Origin: Aldehydirespirator sp965261105
GTDB taxonomy: Bacteria > Actinomycetota > Acidimicrobiia > Acidimicrobiales > Aldehydirespiratoraceae
DNA length: 64,000 nt
Assembly (NCBI GenBank): GCA_965261105.1
Contig: CBDHCM010000006.1
Span: 806,001 to 870,000 of the forward strand
Direction of reading: 5' to 3'
Part shown: piece after piece, positions 1 to 8,203 of the stretch
Layout: each line of letters opens with the position of its first letter
Position numbering within the stretch: the first letter of the stretch is position 1
The notes under the pieces: model-generated
Databases searched by the model: none
The model's input: only the letters and a program-made list of their open reading frames with translations
What the model was told of the DNA's origin: nothing
Made by a program: the position numbers and the translations under genes

Positions 1-915
1 CCTGGCGCCGGACGCGGCGGTCGCGGTGCGCGCCGACGCGGGGTTCTTCTCCTATGGGATGATCGCAGACATCGGGGCCCACAACGCGTCCTACTCGATC
101 ACGATCCCACAGAACGCCAAGGTCAAAGCAGCTGTAGCGGCCATCGGCGAAGACGCCTGGCAGGCGATCGCCTACACCCGCGGCGCGCAGGCCCAGGTCG
201 CTGAGACCACCATCGACCCCGGCCGCCGCGGCGACAAGCTCCGCGGCCCCGACGGCGAGCGGGCCAAGCTGCGGCTCGTCGTGCGCCGCACCCGCCTGAT
301 CGGCGCCCAAGCCGAGCTGTGGCCCAACTGGCGCCACCACTGCTTCGTCACCGACCGAGCCGACCTCGACACCGTCGCCGCCGACGCCTACCACCGCGGC
401 CACGCCACCGTGGAACTCGCCATTCGCGACCTCAAAGAGAACTCCGGGCTCAGCCGCTGCCCCTCAGGACAGTTCCCCGCCAACGGCGCCTGGCTCGCCT
501 GCTGCGTGCTCGCCCACAACCTCGCCCGCTGGACCGCCCGCCTCGGACGCGCCCACCCCACAGCGCAGCTCACCGTCGCGGCCACCATCCGCAACCGGCT
601 CCTCACCGTGCCGGGCCGCCTCGTCAACCACAGCGGCCGACACAGACTGCGCCTGCCGCTCAACTGGCCATGGGCCACGGCCTTCACCACCGCCCTGGGA
701 CGCATCCGCAGCCTGCCCCTGCTCATCTGACCGGCCGGCCCGGCCCGGCGCAGCCAACAAGCACCCCCAGCGCCACCAACCCGCACCAGCCCCCCACACC
801 AGCCTCGCACGCCCCAAAACGCGTCGGCCCGCACACACGCACCAGCCCAGCCGCCAACCGGCCCCAACCGTCGAACCCACAAACCCGTCGGTGGATTCAG
901 GTTAAGGGTGGTCAC
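1..915 (+). mobile_element. IS1380-type insertion sequence, right-hand part
   Basis: The window opens inside an insertion sequence. The transposase frame runs from the left edge to 730. The following 185 bases hold no convincing gene and end in a stretch (about 890-910, reading GGTGGATTCAGGTTAAGG) that could be the right terminal inverted repeat. The left end lies outside the window, so neither the repeat pair nor a target duplication can be checked. The exact end at about 915 is a guess. Confidence 0.55.
2..730 (+). CDS. IS1380 family transposase, C-terminal part
   Basis: This is a DDE transposase that would catalyse cut-and-paste movement of its IS. The frame is open to the left edge, so the N-terminal half is missing from the window. 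Family-typical blocks are visible: RADAGFFSYG near the start, a basic RLVVRRTRLIGAQAELWP stretch, HHCFVTDRADLD, and the C-terminal ELAIRDLKE block followed by CPSGQFPANGAWLACCVLAHN, which contains the last acidic catalytic residue region. No stop or frameshift is seen in the visible part, so it may belong to a complete element. The next gene faces the other way. Confidence 0.8.
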   Translation: MAPDAAVAVRADAGFFSYGMIADIGAHNASYSITIPQNAKVKAAVAAIGEDAWQAIAYTRGAQAQVAETTIDPGRRGDKLRGPDGERAKLRLVVRRTRLIGAQAELWPNWRHHCFVTDRADLDTVAADAYHRGHATVELAIRDLKENSGLSRCPSGQFPANGAWLACCVLAHNLARWTARLGRAHPTAQLTVAATIRNRLLTVPGRLVNHSGRHRLRLPLNWPWATAFTTALGRIRSLPLLI

Positions 916-986
916 CTATGAGGCTCCTTGCCGGTGCTCGAGGCTGGCCCACGCCGACCGAGCCAGCAGGCCGGCGGCGACCGGAC

Positions 987-2171
987 TCAGCGGGCGGACT
1001 TCACCCTGAATCGTTCCACCGTTTCGGCCACGAGATCTATTCCGAGCCCGGGCTCTCGGGGCAGCTCGAGCCGCCCATCGACGACCGCTGGTTCGGGAGT
1101 TACGAGCTCGGCACGAAGGGTGGCGCCGCTGAGTTCGGGCGAGCACATCTCGAAGTACGGGACGTTGGTACACGCGGCCTGAAAGTGCCGTGAGGCGGCC
1201 GCGGTGATGCCGGTCTTCCAGCCGTGGGGGATCACTAGAGCGCCGTGGTCGGCCGCCATCTGGGCGATGCGGTGCATCTCGGTCAGCCCGCCGGCTCGTC
1301 CCACATCGGGCTGGATCACGTCGACCCGGCCCCGCTCCAGCCACTCGCGGCACTCGTGGCGGGTCGCCGCGAACTCCGCACCGCAGACCCGAATGTCGGA
1401 TCGGTCCGCCAACCGGGCGTGGCCCTCAAGGTCGTCGTGCTGCAGCGGCGCCTCGGCGAAGTAGGGGTCAGCGTCCTCCATCCGGCGCATGGCCCAATGA
1501 GCGTCACGCCAGTCGGTCCAGCGGTACCCGAAGTCGAGCATCATGGTGATATCGGGCCCCAGATGCGCTCTGGCCTGATGCACGCAGTGGACCAGCTGGC
1601 GGTCGTCTATGAGGTTCTCAAAAAGCACCTCGACTTTCACCGCGGTGAAACCCAGAGCCAAGGCCTGGTCGCACAGTGACAGCAGGCATCCCATCATCTC
1701 GGTGATGCTGCGACCGGCGACGGACCCCGCGTACAGAGTCGCGTACGGCGATCCGTGTGGGACGCGGGCGCCGCCCAGAAGCTCAAAGGAGGGACGTCCG
1801 AGCTGCTTGCCGACCAGATCGTGCAGGGCGACATCCACCGCGGACAGGGCGTGGATGCCTAGTCCCCGCCGGCCGTGGTAGATGCTGCCGGCGTACATCT
1901 CCTCGTTGAGCGCAGCGATGCAGAAGGGGTCGCGGCCGATCAGCATGCCCGCCAACCCACGGCTCAGGGAGTGGGCGTCGTCCATCTCGATGAGCTCCCG
2001 CACCGCCATGGCCGGCGCGTCGGCCTCACCGATGCCGGTCCGGCCGCGCTCGTCGGTCACCTGCACCACGACCGTCTCGGCGATGGTCTCGAGGTCGGAG
2101 TCTCCCGCCGGCGCCGTCTTGGGAGTTCGCAGCGGGATGACTTCGACGGCCGCGATAGGCGAAGTCGTCAT
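987..2171 (-). CDS. Mandelate racemase/muconate lactonizing enzyme family protein
   Basis: An enolase-superfamily enzyme of 394 residues, the usual length. Such enzymes abstract a proton alpha to a carboxylate using Mg2+. The barrel shows AVKVEV (K179), the metal ligands D213 (MMLDFGYRW), E240 (FAEAPL) and E266 (CGAEFAAT), and the PHG motif with H316. That His with the Lys resembles the mandelate racemase subgroup, which includes acid-sugar dehydratases. The substrate cannot be told. The start ATG has GAGGGG upstream. It diverges from the PhyH gene across 109 bases; a degraded peptide transporter lies beyond. Confidence 0.82.
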   Translation of the reverse strand: MTTSPIAAVEVIPLRTPKTAPAGDSDLETIAETVVVQVTDERGRTGIGEADAPAMAVRELIEMDDAHSLSRGLAGMLIGRDPFCIAALNEEMYAGSIYHGRRGLGIHALSAVDVALHDLVGKQLGRPSFELLGGARVPHGSPYATLYAGSVAGRSITEMMGCLLSLCDQALALGFTAVKVEVLFENLIDDRQLVHCVHQARAHLGPDITMMLDFGYRWTDWRDAHWAMRRMEDADPYFAEAPLQHDDLEGHARLADRSDIRVCGAEFAATRHECREWLERGRVDVIQPDVGRAGGLTEMHRIAQMAADHGALVIPHGWKTGITAAASRHFQAACTNVPYFEMCSPELSGATLRAELVTPEPAVVDGRLELPREPGLGIDLVAETVERFRVKSAR

Positions 2172-2280
2172 GGCTGAGAGCCCCTCGAAGCTGGCCGGGT
2201 CTGGGACGATGCCGGAGACGTGAGAGAATCGGCCAAGAGTGCATTATACGGCCGGGATCCTGGCACCACAGGAGGCGGAG

Positions 2281-3048
2281 ATGCTCGCACAAGACCAGCA
2301 GACGGCGTTCGAGCAGTCGGGCTACCTCGTCCTGGAGGGGGTGTTGCAGGGCGAGCTTCTGGCCGCGCTCCAGCAGGAGTCGGAGGCGCTGGCCGCGTCG
2401 CTGCCGCCGGGCGAGGAGTACCACATCTGGCATGAGCGCGTGCTCTTCCGCAGGAAGGCGTTCCGAGACGTTCTCGACTCCCGCGAGCTCATCGAAGCGC
2501 TTACCGGCGTGCTCGGCGACGACGTGCAACTGCTGTCGATGGACCTGCTGCTGGTACGACCGGGCTGTGATCGCAAGAAATGGCACCGCGATGTCTCGTT
2601 CGTGTGCAACAAGGCCCTGTCTGTCAACGCCGGCATCTATCTGTACGAGATGACGCCGCAGATGGGACCGGTGTGGGTGGTGCCGGGCAGCCACAGGCGC
2701 GAGCAGGGCCCTCCAGACGGGGCCGACTTCCATGCAGGGCAGGTCCAAGTGCCAGTATCCGCGGGCGACATCGTCGTCTTCGACGCTGGGCTATGGCACA
2801 GCAGCGGCCACAACCGCACAGCTCAGAACCGTCTCGCCTTGTTCGCGTATTTTGGCCGGTATTGGATCAAGCGGATGGACAACTATTTCACCCAGTCGCT
2901 GCCCGCTGACCTGGTCCACAACACGGACCCGATGAAGCGGCAGCTGCTGGGGCTGGAGCTGCGGCCCGGAGTGGCGAGCTACCACGGCGACTCCGAGGAG
3001 TACAACCGCCTGCGGGGCGAGCCGGGGATCGACTATCCGCTGACCTAG
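2281..3048 (+). CDS. Phytanoyl-CoA dioxygenase (PhyH) family protein
   Basis: A 2-oxoglutarate/Fe(II)-dependent oxygenase of 255 residues. The HxD metal motif is H102-R-D104 (KKWHRDVSF). The distal metal His is probably H173 in LWHSSGHNRT, and R184 (NRLALF) is placed to bind 2-oxoglutarate. ATG at 2281 was chosen over an earlier in-frame start because AGGAGG lies at 2270-2275, five bases upstream. It is transcribed away from the enolase-superfamily gene and convergent with the transporter fusion, whose stop is eight bases away. Members of this family hydroxylate varied small molecules, so the substrate is unknown. Confidence 0.82.
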   Translation: MLAQDQQTAFEQSGYLVLEGVLQGELLAALQQESEALAASLPPGEEYHIWHERVLFRRKAFRDVLDSRELIEALTGVLGDDVQLLSMDLLLVRPGCDRKKWHRDVSFVCNKALSVNAGIYLYEMTPQMGPVWVVPGSHRREQGPPDGADFHAGQVQVPVSAGDIVVFDAGLWHSSGHNRTAQNRLALFAYFGRYWIKRMDNYFTQSLPADLVHNTDPMKRQLLGLELRPGVASYHGDSEEYNRLRGEPGIDYPLT

Positions 3049-3056
3049 AAGCCGGC

Positions 3057-4688
3057 TCAGCCGCGACACGGCGCAGCAGCGGACAGCGACGGCGCAGAGG
3101 AGGTGAGCCGGCGTGTGTACGCGTGCTGGGGCGCGGTCAGGATTTCGGTGGTCGAGCCTCGCTCCTGCACCACGCCCTGCTGCAGCACCAGGACGCGGTC
3201 CGCGACCGAGGCCACCACGCCGAGATCGTGGGTAATGAAGAGCAGGGATAGCCCCAGCTCGGCGCGGAGCTCATTTAGCAGCTCCAAGACCGCGGCCTGG
3301 ACGGACACGTCGAGCGCGGAGGTGACCTCGTCGCAGACGAGCAGATCCGGTTGGGCTGCCAGGGCGCGGGCGATGGCGACCCGCTGGCACTCGCCGCCGG
3401 ACAGCTCGCTCGGGTACCTCGCCGCGAGGCGCCCCGGAAGCCTCACCTTCCCGAGCAGTTCGTCCACCTCACGGCGGCCCTCGCTCCGCCCCATGCGGCG
3501 GAAGAACAGCGCCGCGCTCTTGATGGTCGCCTGCACGGTGTGGCGGGGGTTCAGCGACTCGTAGGGGTTCTGGAACACGATCTGTATGCGTCGGCGCTCC
3601 TCTTTGGAGCGCTGCCGGGCGAGCGGCTCGAGGGCCCGGCCGTCGAAGCTCAGCCGCCCGCCTGCGGGCCGGTGCAGTCCCACGATGCAGCGGGCGATGG
3701 TCGTCTTGCCGCTGCCAGACTCGCCGACGAGAGCCAGGCACTCTCCCATCTCCATCGTGAACGTCACGCCGTCGGCGGCAACCACCTCGCGGTCGCGGCT
3801 GCCGAAGGTGGCCCGCAACGACTCGACGTCGAGCAGCGGCTGTACGCCAGAGCCGTCCGGCGGGTCCGGCAGGCTGCGGCGGCGGATCGTCACTTCGGGC
3901 GTCTCCTGCCAGCGAATGCACCGAACTCTGCGCCCCGTACCTGCTTCGGTCAAGGCGGGCACCCCCTCATCGCAGGCTGCGACCCGCATCGAGCATCGGG
4001 GGGCGAAGGCGCAGCCGCTTGGCCGGTCGCCCACTCCCACCGCTACTCCGGGGATCCCCGAGAGGGCCCTCGGCTCCACATGGTCGGGCACCGACGAGAT
4101 GAGCCCGTGGGTGTAGGGGTGGCGGGGATCGCCGATCAGCGCGCCGGTCGGGCCCTCCTCGACGTAGGCCTTCACCGATATCTCCAGCGTGGCCGTGCGG
4201 ATCACCCGAGCGATTCCCGGCGCCTGGATGACCGCGATCCCCACGACGACCAGCACGGGGCTCGCACCTGCGCCGGCCGCCAGCAGCAGCAGGAACAGGA
4301 TCGGCGGGAAGGCGAGCAGCACGTCCATGGCTCGCATTAGCACCGGGTCGACAAGCGACCGCGAGTAGCCCGCGACCAGGCCGATGGTCGCACCGAGCGC
4401 GTAACCGAAGATCGTGGCGAGACCGGCCAGGACCACCACGCTGCGCCCCCCAGCGAGGATCCGGCTGAGAACGTCTCGCCCCAGGAAGTCAGTACCGAGC
4501 AGGAAGTCGCCGCCGGGTGGGCTGTAGGGCAGTCCGGGCAGCTCAGTCGACGAGTAGGGGGAGAAGAATGGTCCGGCGACCGCCACTCCCAGAACAAGGA
4601 CGAGCGCGAACAGGCTGAGCTTTACCGACCAGGACCGAGCGAAGCGCGGCATCCGCCACCAACTCCGGCCCGAGACGCTGGTGCTCAC
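3057..4688 (-). CDS. Chimeric peptide ABC transporter: DppC N-terminus fused to DppD tail and DppF
   Basis: A single 543-residue frame joins three parts. Residues 1-177 are a DppC-type permease: N-terminal membrane segment, the periplasmic GTDFLGRDVLSR block, then helices up to the start of the EAA coupling loop (KAYVE). Residues 178-255 are the C-terminal oligopeptide-ATPase segment (EGPTGALIGDPRHPYTHGL, then Cys-rich CAFAPRCSMRVAAC). Residues about 280-543 are a full DppF ATPase with Walker A (GESGSGKTT, about 322-330), LSGGE and CDEVTSALD. Lost are the last third of DppC and the first ATPase domain. The join near 4153-4165 sits on VEEGP, where both parents plausibly shared bases. GTG at 4688 overlaps the dppB stop as GTGA. 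It is unlikely to work as a transporter. Confidence 0.8.
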   Translation of the reverse strand: MSTSVSGRSWWRMPRFARSWSVKLSLFALVLVLGVAVAGPFFSPYSSTELPGLPYSPPGGDFLLGTDFLGRDVLSRILAGGRSVVVLAGLATIFGYALGATIGLVAGYSRSLVDPVLMRAMDVLLAFPPILFLLLLAAGAGASPVLVVVGIAVIQAPGIARVIRTATLEISVKAYVEEGPTGALIGDPRHPYTHGLISSVPDHVEPRALSGIPGVAVGVGDRPSGCAFAPRCSMRVAACDEGVPALTEAGTGRRVRCIRWQETPEVTIRRRSLPDPPDGSGVQPLLDVESLRATFGSRDREVVAADGVTFTMEMGECLALVGESGSGKTTIARCIVGLHRPAGGRLSFDGRALEPLARQRSKEERRRIQIVFQNPYESLNPRHTVQATIKSAALFFRRMGRSEGRREVDELLGKVRLPGRLAARYPSELSGGECQRVAIARALAAQPDLLVCDEVTSALDVSVQAAVLELLNELRAELGLSLLFITHDLGVVASVADRVLVLQQGVVQERGSTTEILTAPQHAYTRRLTSSAPSLSAAAPCRG

Positions 4689-5608
4689 TGCAGCCCCGTC
4701 CGCAGCTTGGGGATCACGAGCACCACGAGAATGTCCGCGAGGATGTTGATAGCGATGTAGAGCAAGGCCACGTACATGACGATGGCCTGCACCACCGGTA
4801 TGTCTCGCACTCCGACCGCGTCCACGAGCGACCTCCCCAGTCCCGGGTAGGTGAACACGGTTTCGACGATGACGACGCCACCCACCAGCCACAGCACCGT
4901 CAGCGCCATCACCTGGATGGTCGGGGCGAGGGCGTTAGGCAGCACGTGTCGCAGTATCACCCGCCTCTCGCCGATGCCTTCCAGGCGGGCCATTCGCACG
5001 TAGTCGGAGCGAAGCACATCCACCACCCCCGCCCGCACCATGCGGATGTTGTAGGCCAGCCCGGCGAGCAGCAGCGTCACCACCGGCAGCACCAGCACCT
5101 CCGGTTCGGCCAGCGGGCTCTCTCCGGGCCGCACGATGGACACGGGCGGAAGAAGCCCGAGCGATATCGCCAGGAAGGCGGCCAGCAGCGTCCCGGTCAC
5201 GAACTCGGGCAGGGCGATGGCTCCGAGGGTCGTACCGGTGATGACGTTGTCGCTGAGCTTGCCGCTGCGGACGCCGGCCAGCACCCCCAGAGCGAGCGAC
5301 AGCGGCAGCATTATCACGATCGTGATCCCCGCGAGCACCACGGTGTTCCACACGCGGCCGGAGATCAGCTCCGTGACCGGCATTCGGGCCGCGAAGGAGT
5401 TGCCGAGGTCGCCCCGCACGAAGTCGCCCAACCAGTCGGCGTACTGTGCGACCAGGGGGCGGTCGAGCTCCAACTCGGCCCTGACCGCGGCGATCGCCTC
5501 AGGCGTGGCCCGCCGTCCGAGGATGGCTGTGGCCGTGTCGCCGGGCAGGATCTGGGTGGCCGCGAACACCAGTACCGACACCACCCAGGCCAGCAGCAGG
5601 CCGGCCAC
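4685..5608 (-). CDS. DppB-type peptide ABC transporter permease, 5' end altered
   Basis: An inner-membrane permease of the dipeptide/oligopeptide ABC family. It shows about six hydrophobic segments, an ILPGDTA block after the first, and an EAA loop (YVRMARLEGIGERRVILRHV). The reading frame runs on through a 39-bp repeat at 5617-5655 into non-homologous DNA. The usual short basic N-terminus before the first membrane helix is replaced by repeat-derived codons, so the native start was probably lost. GTG at 5608 is the first start past the repeat and gives 307 residues. Downstream dppC is fused to dppD/F and no substrate-binding protein is nearby, so the operon looks inactive. Confidence 0.7.
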   Translation of the reverse strand: MAGLLLAWVVSVLVFAATQILPGDTATAILGRRATPEAIAAVRAELELDRPLVAQYADWLGDFVRGDLGNSFAARMPVTELISGRVWNTVVLAGITIVIMLPLSLALGVLAGVRSGKLSDNVITGTTLGAIALPEFVTGTLLAAFLAISLGLLPPVSIVRPGESPLAEPEVLVLPVVTLLLAGLAYNIRMVRAGVVDVLRSDYVRMARLEGIGERRVILRHVLPNALAPTIQVMALTVLWLVGGVVIVETVFTYPGLGRSLVDAVGVRDIPVVQAIVMYVALLYIAINILADILVVLVIPKLRTGLQ

Positions 5609-5616
5609 CCCCTCCA

Positions 5617-5655
5617 GCCCGACGCAGAAGGGACAACGTCTCAGGTTGTCACAGC
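5617..5655 (+). repeat. 39-bp direct repeat, copy 1
   Basis: Identical base for base to 8986-9024 in the same orientation. It contains an inverted repeat GACAAC-7-GTTGTC (5632-5650). It abuts the truncated 5' end of dppB. The structure suggests an IS end or a recombination site; no transposase lies between the two copies. Confidence 0.85.
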
Positions 5656-5701
5656 AGGGTGAGGACGTGGGGAGCCCCGAGGCCGCAGGGGGCGGCGAGA
5701 G

Positions 5702-6037
5702 GTGAGCAACGAGCGCGCCCGCCGGCGACGAACCGAACGGGAGGCCCGGCGTGCCTCCCAGCAGATGCGCGAGGGCGGGGTGGCCACGGGGGTGTTCAAG
5801 GTGCCGGACTGCTTCTGTCCGCTCGATGTGGAGCGGGCGGTGAACGGATTGCTGGTGGGGTTCTCCGCGCTGCCGGCCCAGGACCAGCGGCGGCAGTCCG
5901 AGGCCTTCGCTGCCGCGTTGGCCGATGCGGTGTTCGACTACGCCGGCTTCGCCGAGGCGTTGGCGGTGTCGTCGTCGGCGCTCAACTGGCGCTGCGTGCA
6001 TGGCGATGTGCACCTGTCGGCGTTGATGCCCGGCTGA
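5702..6037 (+). CDS. Hypothetical protein (111 aa)
   Basis: Not recognised. A small protein with a strongly basic start (RARRRRTEREARR) and an Ala-rich, probably helical remainder ending in CVHGDVHLSALMPG. GTG at 5702 has a purine-rich GGCGAGAG just upstream. It is the first gene inside the block bounded by 39-bp repeats and lies on the same strand as the following two-gene NTase module, 46 bases ahead of it. It could be an accessory of that module or an unrelated passenger. Confidence 0.5.
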   Translation: MSNERARRRRTEREARRASQQMREGGVATGVFKVPDCFCPLDVERAVNGLLVGFSALPAQDQRRQSEAFAAALADAVFDYAGFAEALAVSSSALNWRCVHGDVHLSALMPG

Positions 6038-6083
6038 GCCCGCCGGCGATCGCGGGCGCCCGCCCGCTGCTAGAGTCATCTCA

Positions 6084-6536
6084 GTGAATGACGGCCACTT
6101 CCCAGCTTCGGGCCAACCGGCCAGCGGCGCGCCGGCGGCGCCATTGCTGGCGCGGCCCTACGTTGTGGTGGGAGAGTTGCCGGAGGCGATGGCCGAGCCC
6201 GGCGGTCGCGGCGCCCACTACTGGCCGGTGCTCCAGCTCATCAAGGACTGGAACAATCAGCGCGACGCGAGGGAGCGGATGCTCGCTGGCGGGCTTCCAG
6301 CTGACACCGACGCCACTACGGCGGCCAAGGTCGCTGCGGTGGTCCACGCCCTGTGCGCACGCGACGGCCACCCGGTGCCGCCCTGGGTGATGCAGGCGCG
6401 CTCCCCCGTGGAGGTGCCGCTGGTGCCCGCCGCGGACCTGGCGTCGCCGTTCGGCCAGCGGATGCGCCAGAGCGCCCCAACGGTGTGCGGCTACCACCGG
6501 GTCTACTTCTCGGCGGCGACCCTCGACTCGACATGA
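6084..6536 (+). CDS. Putative partner (antitoxin-like) of the downstream nucleotidyltransferase
   Basis: A protein of 150 residues with no motif I can name. The C-terminus has the pattern VPPWVMQARSPVE, then FGQRMRQSAPTVCGYHRVYF. I recall similar small proteins encoded just before DUF6036-type nucleotidyltransferases. The stop overlaps the start of the next gene as ATGA, so the two are translationally coupled. By analogy with MNT/AbiE-type pairs, the first gene may control or neutralise the second; this is inferred from gene order only. Confidence 0.55.
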   Translation: MNDGHFPASGQPASGAPAAPLLARPYVVVGELPEAMAEPGGRGAHYWPVLQLIKDWNNQRDARERMLAGGLPADTDATTAAKVAAVVHALCARDGHPVPPWVMQARSPVEVPLVPAADLASPFGQRMRQSAPTVCGYHRVYFSAATLDST

Positions 6537-7234
6537 CCGACGGCGGCGGCGACAGCCGGCCCAGCCGCCGCTTCGATGCCGCCGTTGTCCGGCGCCTCTT
6601 AGACGGGTTGTCGTCGCATCTGCGCAGCGCCGGGTCCTACAACCACAACCTCATGATCGTGGGAGGGGCGGCCTTGGCGCTGCTGTGGGAGGACCGCCTG
6701 ACCCGCGATGTCGATGTGCTGGAGCACCGCTTCCGATGGGGGCACGACTCCCCCGCTGAGCGCCACACCGGCGCTGTGGACTTCATCTCGATGCGCATCC
6801 CCGGGGAGATGGACAGAGCCGCCCGGCTTGTGGCCGAGGCAGAGAACCTTCCCCGGAACTGGCTCAACGGGGCGGCCGCCATCTTCACCCCCGACTGCGA
6901 CCTCGAGTCCCAAGAGCTCTACCGCAGCGACTGTCTCGCGGTGTCGGCCCCGTCGCGGCGCGTCATGCTTGCGATGAAGCTGCACGCGGGCCGCGAAGTA
7001 GACCTCGAAGACGCAGCCCGTCTGGCGACAGAAACCGCCACGACTGACGCCGCGCAGCTCCAGGCCCTGGTAGAGCACGCCTACGGCCCCGGAGCAGTGA
7101 CGGCCGACACTGCCAGCTTCGCCGAGCGCGCTCTGACGCTGGCTCATCAGGAACTCCCGTACGAGCGCCCAACGGCCGGGCGGCCTCCAGGGGGAGCACC
7201 CGACCGCGGCCGCGAATTCGGCCTCGGGATCTGA
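6533..7234 (+). CDS. DUF6036-type nucleotidyltransferase
   Basis: A protein of 233 residues with the pol-beta-like NTase signature: GG at residues 44-45 (MIVGGAALALLW), then the paired acidic residues D59 and D61 in RLTRDVDVLE. Enzymes of this fold move a nucleotide onto a protein or RNA, and many are toxins or abortive-infection effectors. ATG at 6533 overlaps the upstream gene by four bases. The Ala-rich C-terminal half (LEDAARLATET) fits the helical region of the family. It is the intact one of two NTases inside the repeat-bounded block. Confidence 0.72.
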   Translation: MTDGGGDSRPSRRFDAAVVRRLLDGLSSHLRSAGSYNHNLMIVGGAALALLWEDRLTRDVDVLEHRFRWGHDSPAERHTGAVDFISMRIPGEMDRAARLVAEAENLPRNWLNGAAAIFTPDCDLESQELYRSDCLAVSAPSRRVMLAMKLHAGREVDLEDAARLATETATTDAAQLQALVEHAYGPGAVTADTASFAERALTLAHQELPYERPTAGRPPGGAPDRGREFGLGI

Positions 7235-7249
7235 GCGGGGCCCACGGAT

Positions 7250-7483
7250 GTGGGACCGCCGACAGTCGCGGCGTTGTGGTGCGGCCTCGACGCGCTCACC
7301 GCGGAGCTGGGCTGGGATTGCCCGTATTGCGCTGGCTGTCTCTCGTCGGACGTGAGGCCCGTGGAGGGCGGCGCTGCTGAGGGCCTGGTGAACGTGGTGG
7401 AGGCCTGGTGCGAGGTGTGCTGCGTCCGTTGGTTCCCGCCGAGGGAGCTGCGCCGGTCCCGGCCGCAGGCCTCGTCCGCCTGA
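7250..7483 (+). CDS. Small zinc-ribbon-like protein
   Basis: A 77-residue protein with two Cys pairs, CPYC (about residues 24-27) and CEVC (about 54-57), plus extra Cys nearby. The spacing suits a zinc ribbon. It starts with GTG 15 bases after the NTase stop on the same strand, so it is probably cotranscribed. Its function is unknown. A DNA- or RNA-binding role is possible, but nothing else in the sequence supports one. Confidence 0.5.
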   Translation: MGPPTVAALWCGLDALTAELGWDCPYCAGCLSSDVRPVEGGAAEGLVNVVEAWCEVCCVRWFPPRELRRSRPQASSA

Positions 7484-7542
7484 GAGCACGGCGTCGTCGG
7501 AGCGCCGGCCGCTGCGTTGTTGCGGGCAGGAGGCCTCTCGCC

Positions 7543-7558
7543 TGTAGCGGCCGCTACA
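7543..7558. terminator. 16-bp perfect palindrome between convergent genes
   Basis: TGTAGCGGCCGCTACA is a perfect palindrome in the 135-base gap between the zinc-ribbon gene (+) and the second NTase (-). It has no spacer, so an RNA hairpin would have to open its centre. No T-tract follows. It could be a bidirectional terminator or a protein-binding site. Confidence 0.35.
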
Positions 7559-7618
7559 CGAACAAGAGCGGGAGACGGGGCGCTGTGTGTCGCCGTCGCC
7601 CTAGTGCCTCTGCGGCGG

Positions 7619-8198
7619 TCACAGGCCGATGCCTCGGTCGTCGCCGCGTCGCCGGTCGCTGCCGCGGCGACGTTGCGCTTCCCGGTCCTCGAGCTGGGCC
7701 ACCAGCAGGGCCAGAACCTGACGGTCCTTGGGGCGGTTGGCGGCGGTCTTGGAGCGCACGATGACGGCCAGGTCGGCGCAGCGGACCGGCAGCACGTCGC
7801 CGTCCACCTCGATGAGCACGGTGTGGGCGTCCTGGGCCAGCTCGTCGTAGCCGCCGGCGACGCCGACTGGCTCGAAGCACAAGTCGAAGTCGCCGTCGTC
7901 GCATCTGAGGTTCAAGACCGCTGCCCGGGCCAGGGACTCGGCGTCGTGGGCGAACGGGAAGCTCTCGTCGCCGACTCGCACCTGTGCGCCGAGGTCCTCC
8001 AGGGCGCCGGACAGCCTCCGGAGGTTCTCTGGGTCGCGGGCGGGTGTGACATCGACGTCCTCGCTGGCATAGCCCAACTGGAACCGCTGCTGCTCGACCG
8101 CCCAGCCGCCGATGGCGACGAACTCGACGCCACGGCGTACGAGCGCTGCCGGGATGCGGCCGAGGTCGGAGTCCCCCCCCGCCGTCCGTTGTTGCCAC
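7619..8198 (-). pseudogene. Second nucleotidyltransferase, frameshifted in a run of eight G
   Basis: Reading from GTG at 8198, five bases after the HTH gene stop, the frame runs VATTDGGG and would continue into NTase sequence if the G-tract at 8173-8180 had seven bases; with eight it leaves frame. The second frame carries FVAIGGWAVEQ and SEDVDVTP, the GG and DxD signature of NTases, and ends in a basic tail. The in-frame part has no standard start before TTG at 8077, past the GG motif. So it is either a pseudogene, a phase-variable gene, or a sequencing error. Full length would be about 192 residues. It pairs with the HTH gene as a probable toxin-antitoxin operon. Confidence 0.72.
8173..8180 (-). 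repeat. Homopolymer tract of eight G (coding sense)
   Basis: Eight C on the + strand, eight G in the sense of the NTase gene. Removing one base joins GTG 8198 to the NTase frame. Such tracts slip during replication and can switch genes on and off; they are also a common place for sequencing errors. Confidence 0.8.
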
Positions 8199-8203
8199 GG
8201 CCC

